From Kitasatospora sp. NA04385 (lineage in GTDB: Bacteria; Actinomycetota; Actinomycetes; Streptomycetales; Streptomycetaceae), in NCBI RefSeq assembly GCF_013364235.1, contig NZ_CP054919.1:6765728-6829727 (forward strand): a stretch of DNA of 64,000 nucleotides, in the 5' to 3' direction. The translations under genes and the position numbers were made by a program. Each line of letters opens with the position of its first letter. Position 1 is the stretch's first letter. Of this stretch, positions 63,561-64,000 are shown in pieces. Under the pieces are notes generated by a model. That model was not told the DNA's origin. It searched no databases and was given only the letters and a program-made list of their open reading frames with translations.

Positions 63561-63883
63561 CTTGCAGCGCCTCTCAGTGCAGGGTACGTGGACCGCGGGA
63601 GCGTAGGCCGAACGCTAGTCCACCCCGCTGTGGGCAATGGGGCCCTGTGTCCGCATTTGGCGCGATATTCGGCAGTGTTGTAATCGGATTGAGATGAGGG
63701 TGGAGGCATAACCGTAGGCGGACGGCTGCGGACCGTTGACCTTGGCACATGTCCGTCAGGAGCGGGCGGGCAGAACGGCGGTGGCCCTTGCGGCCCCCGT
63801 TAGGATGACGGCCTCGTCCCATCGGCCGCCGCCCGTCACCGCGGGCGGGCCCAGGCCCCGCCGCTACGCCGCAAGGAGCCCGT
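63561..63883. other. divergent intergenic region
   Basis: About 320 bp between the polysaccharide operon and the lipoprotein gene. The middle (63660-63720) is visibly AT-richer (GATATTCGGCAGTGTTGTAA), probably the operon promoter. TAGGAT at 63801-63806 is a fair -10 for the lipoprotein gene. No gene or RNA is seen. Confidence 0.5.
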
Positions 63884-64000
63884 GTGAGCAAGCCCCGCCG
63901 CATACCCCGTCACCGTGCGTGGAGCGTGCTCACCCTGCCCGCCCTGCTGAGCCTGCTCGCCGCGTGCTCCAGCGGCCCGGCCGCGGGCGGGGGCGACGCG
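63884..64000 (+). CDS. lipoprotein, N-terminal part only (cut by window edge)
   Basis: A GTG at 63884, preceded by AAGGAG with 5 nt spacing, opens a frame of 39 codons to the window end: basic VSKPRRIPRHRAW, hydrophobic SVLTLPALLSLLA, then the lipobox LLAAC with Cys near residue 27, followed by SSGPAAGGGD. This is a lipoprotein signal, so the mature protein is anchored outside the membrane. Solute-binding protein is the commonest fate of such starts, but the function cannot be read here. Confidence 0.75.
   Translation, partial: MSKPRRIPRHRAWSVLTLPALLSLLAACSSGPAAGGGDA

Overview
The window is very GC-rich (about 73-75% by eye), with strong G/C third-position bias, frequent GTG/TTG starts and AGGAGG-type ribosome sites. 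Gene content (Rsr/Ro60 with Y RNAs, HelR with a rifamycin-associated element, a DasR-type box, a c-di-AMP riboswitch, factor-independent urate oxidase, PucR, AzgA) points to a chromosomal segment of a Streptomycetaceae actinomycete (Streptomyces or Kitasatospora). No phage, plasmid, rRNA or ordinary tRNA gene was found.

Layout. 1-10.6 kb: mixed genes, including a cut-off membrane protein, a frameshifted hydrolase, a universal stress protein, a secreted RNase Sa-type ribonuclease, a GH16 glycosidase behind a c-di-AMP riboswitch, a 16-unit array of 14-nt repeats and a SUKH-fusion protein. 10.6-13.1 kb: IclR regulator (AllR-like) divergent from malate synthase. 13.2-15.3 kb: three Y-like RNAs in tandem followed by the Ro60 orthologue rsr. 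15.6-20.5 kb (minus): urate-to-allantoin operon with a permease and an 8-oxoguanine deaminase. 21.4-28.8 kb (plus): hydroxypyruvate isomerase, tartronate semialdehyde reductase, glycerate kinase, allantoinase, allantoicase, catalase. 29-38.3 kb: regulators, acetyltransferase, DUF3533 membrane protein, HelR, Na+/H+ antiporter. 38.4-42.6 kb: patchy region with a 170-bp triplication, two transposase remnants and an SMI1/KNR4 protein. 42.8-47.6 kb: four-gene redox/hydrolase cluster ending in an EphD-like hydrolase-SDR fusion. 47.6-50.7 kb: small secreted proteins including three B-lectin paralogues. 51-59.5 kb: XdhC, AzgA permease, three-subunit xanthine dehydrogenase and divergent PucR. 59.5-63.6 kb: a probable cell-surface polysaccharide operon (deacetylase-glycosyltransferase fusion plus acyltransferase). 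63.9 kb: start of a lipoprotein gene.

How it works together. Most of the window is one purine catabolic route: purine uptake (NCS2, AzgA), xanthine oxidation (Xdh, XdhC, PucR), urate to allantoin (Uox, HIU hydrolase, OHCU decarboxylase), allantoin to ureidoglycolate/glyoxylate (AllB, Alc), and glyoxylate into malate or glycerate. Catalase fits removal of the peroxide made by urate oxidase. Four 16-nt operators of the form TTCAAC-N5-GTTGAA sit upstream of the four transcription units of the allantoin/glyoxylate half and are the likely sites of the IclR regulator. Glyoxylate carboligase, expected between glyoxylate and tartronate semialdehyde, is not in the window.

The most unusual element is the Y RNA array at 13214-13601. 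Three RNAs share the same closing helix plus 8-nt GUGCGCAG internal loop. Two carry T-arm/acceptor/D-arm modules in circularly permuted tRNA order; the middle one has none. Three genes carry apparent frameshifts, which may be sequencing errors rather than decay.
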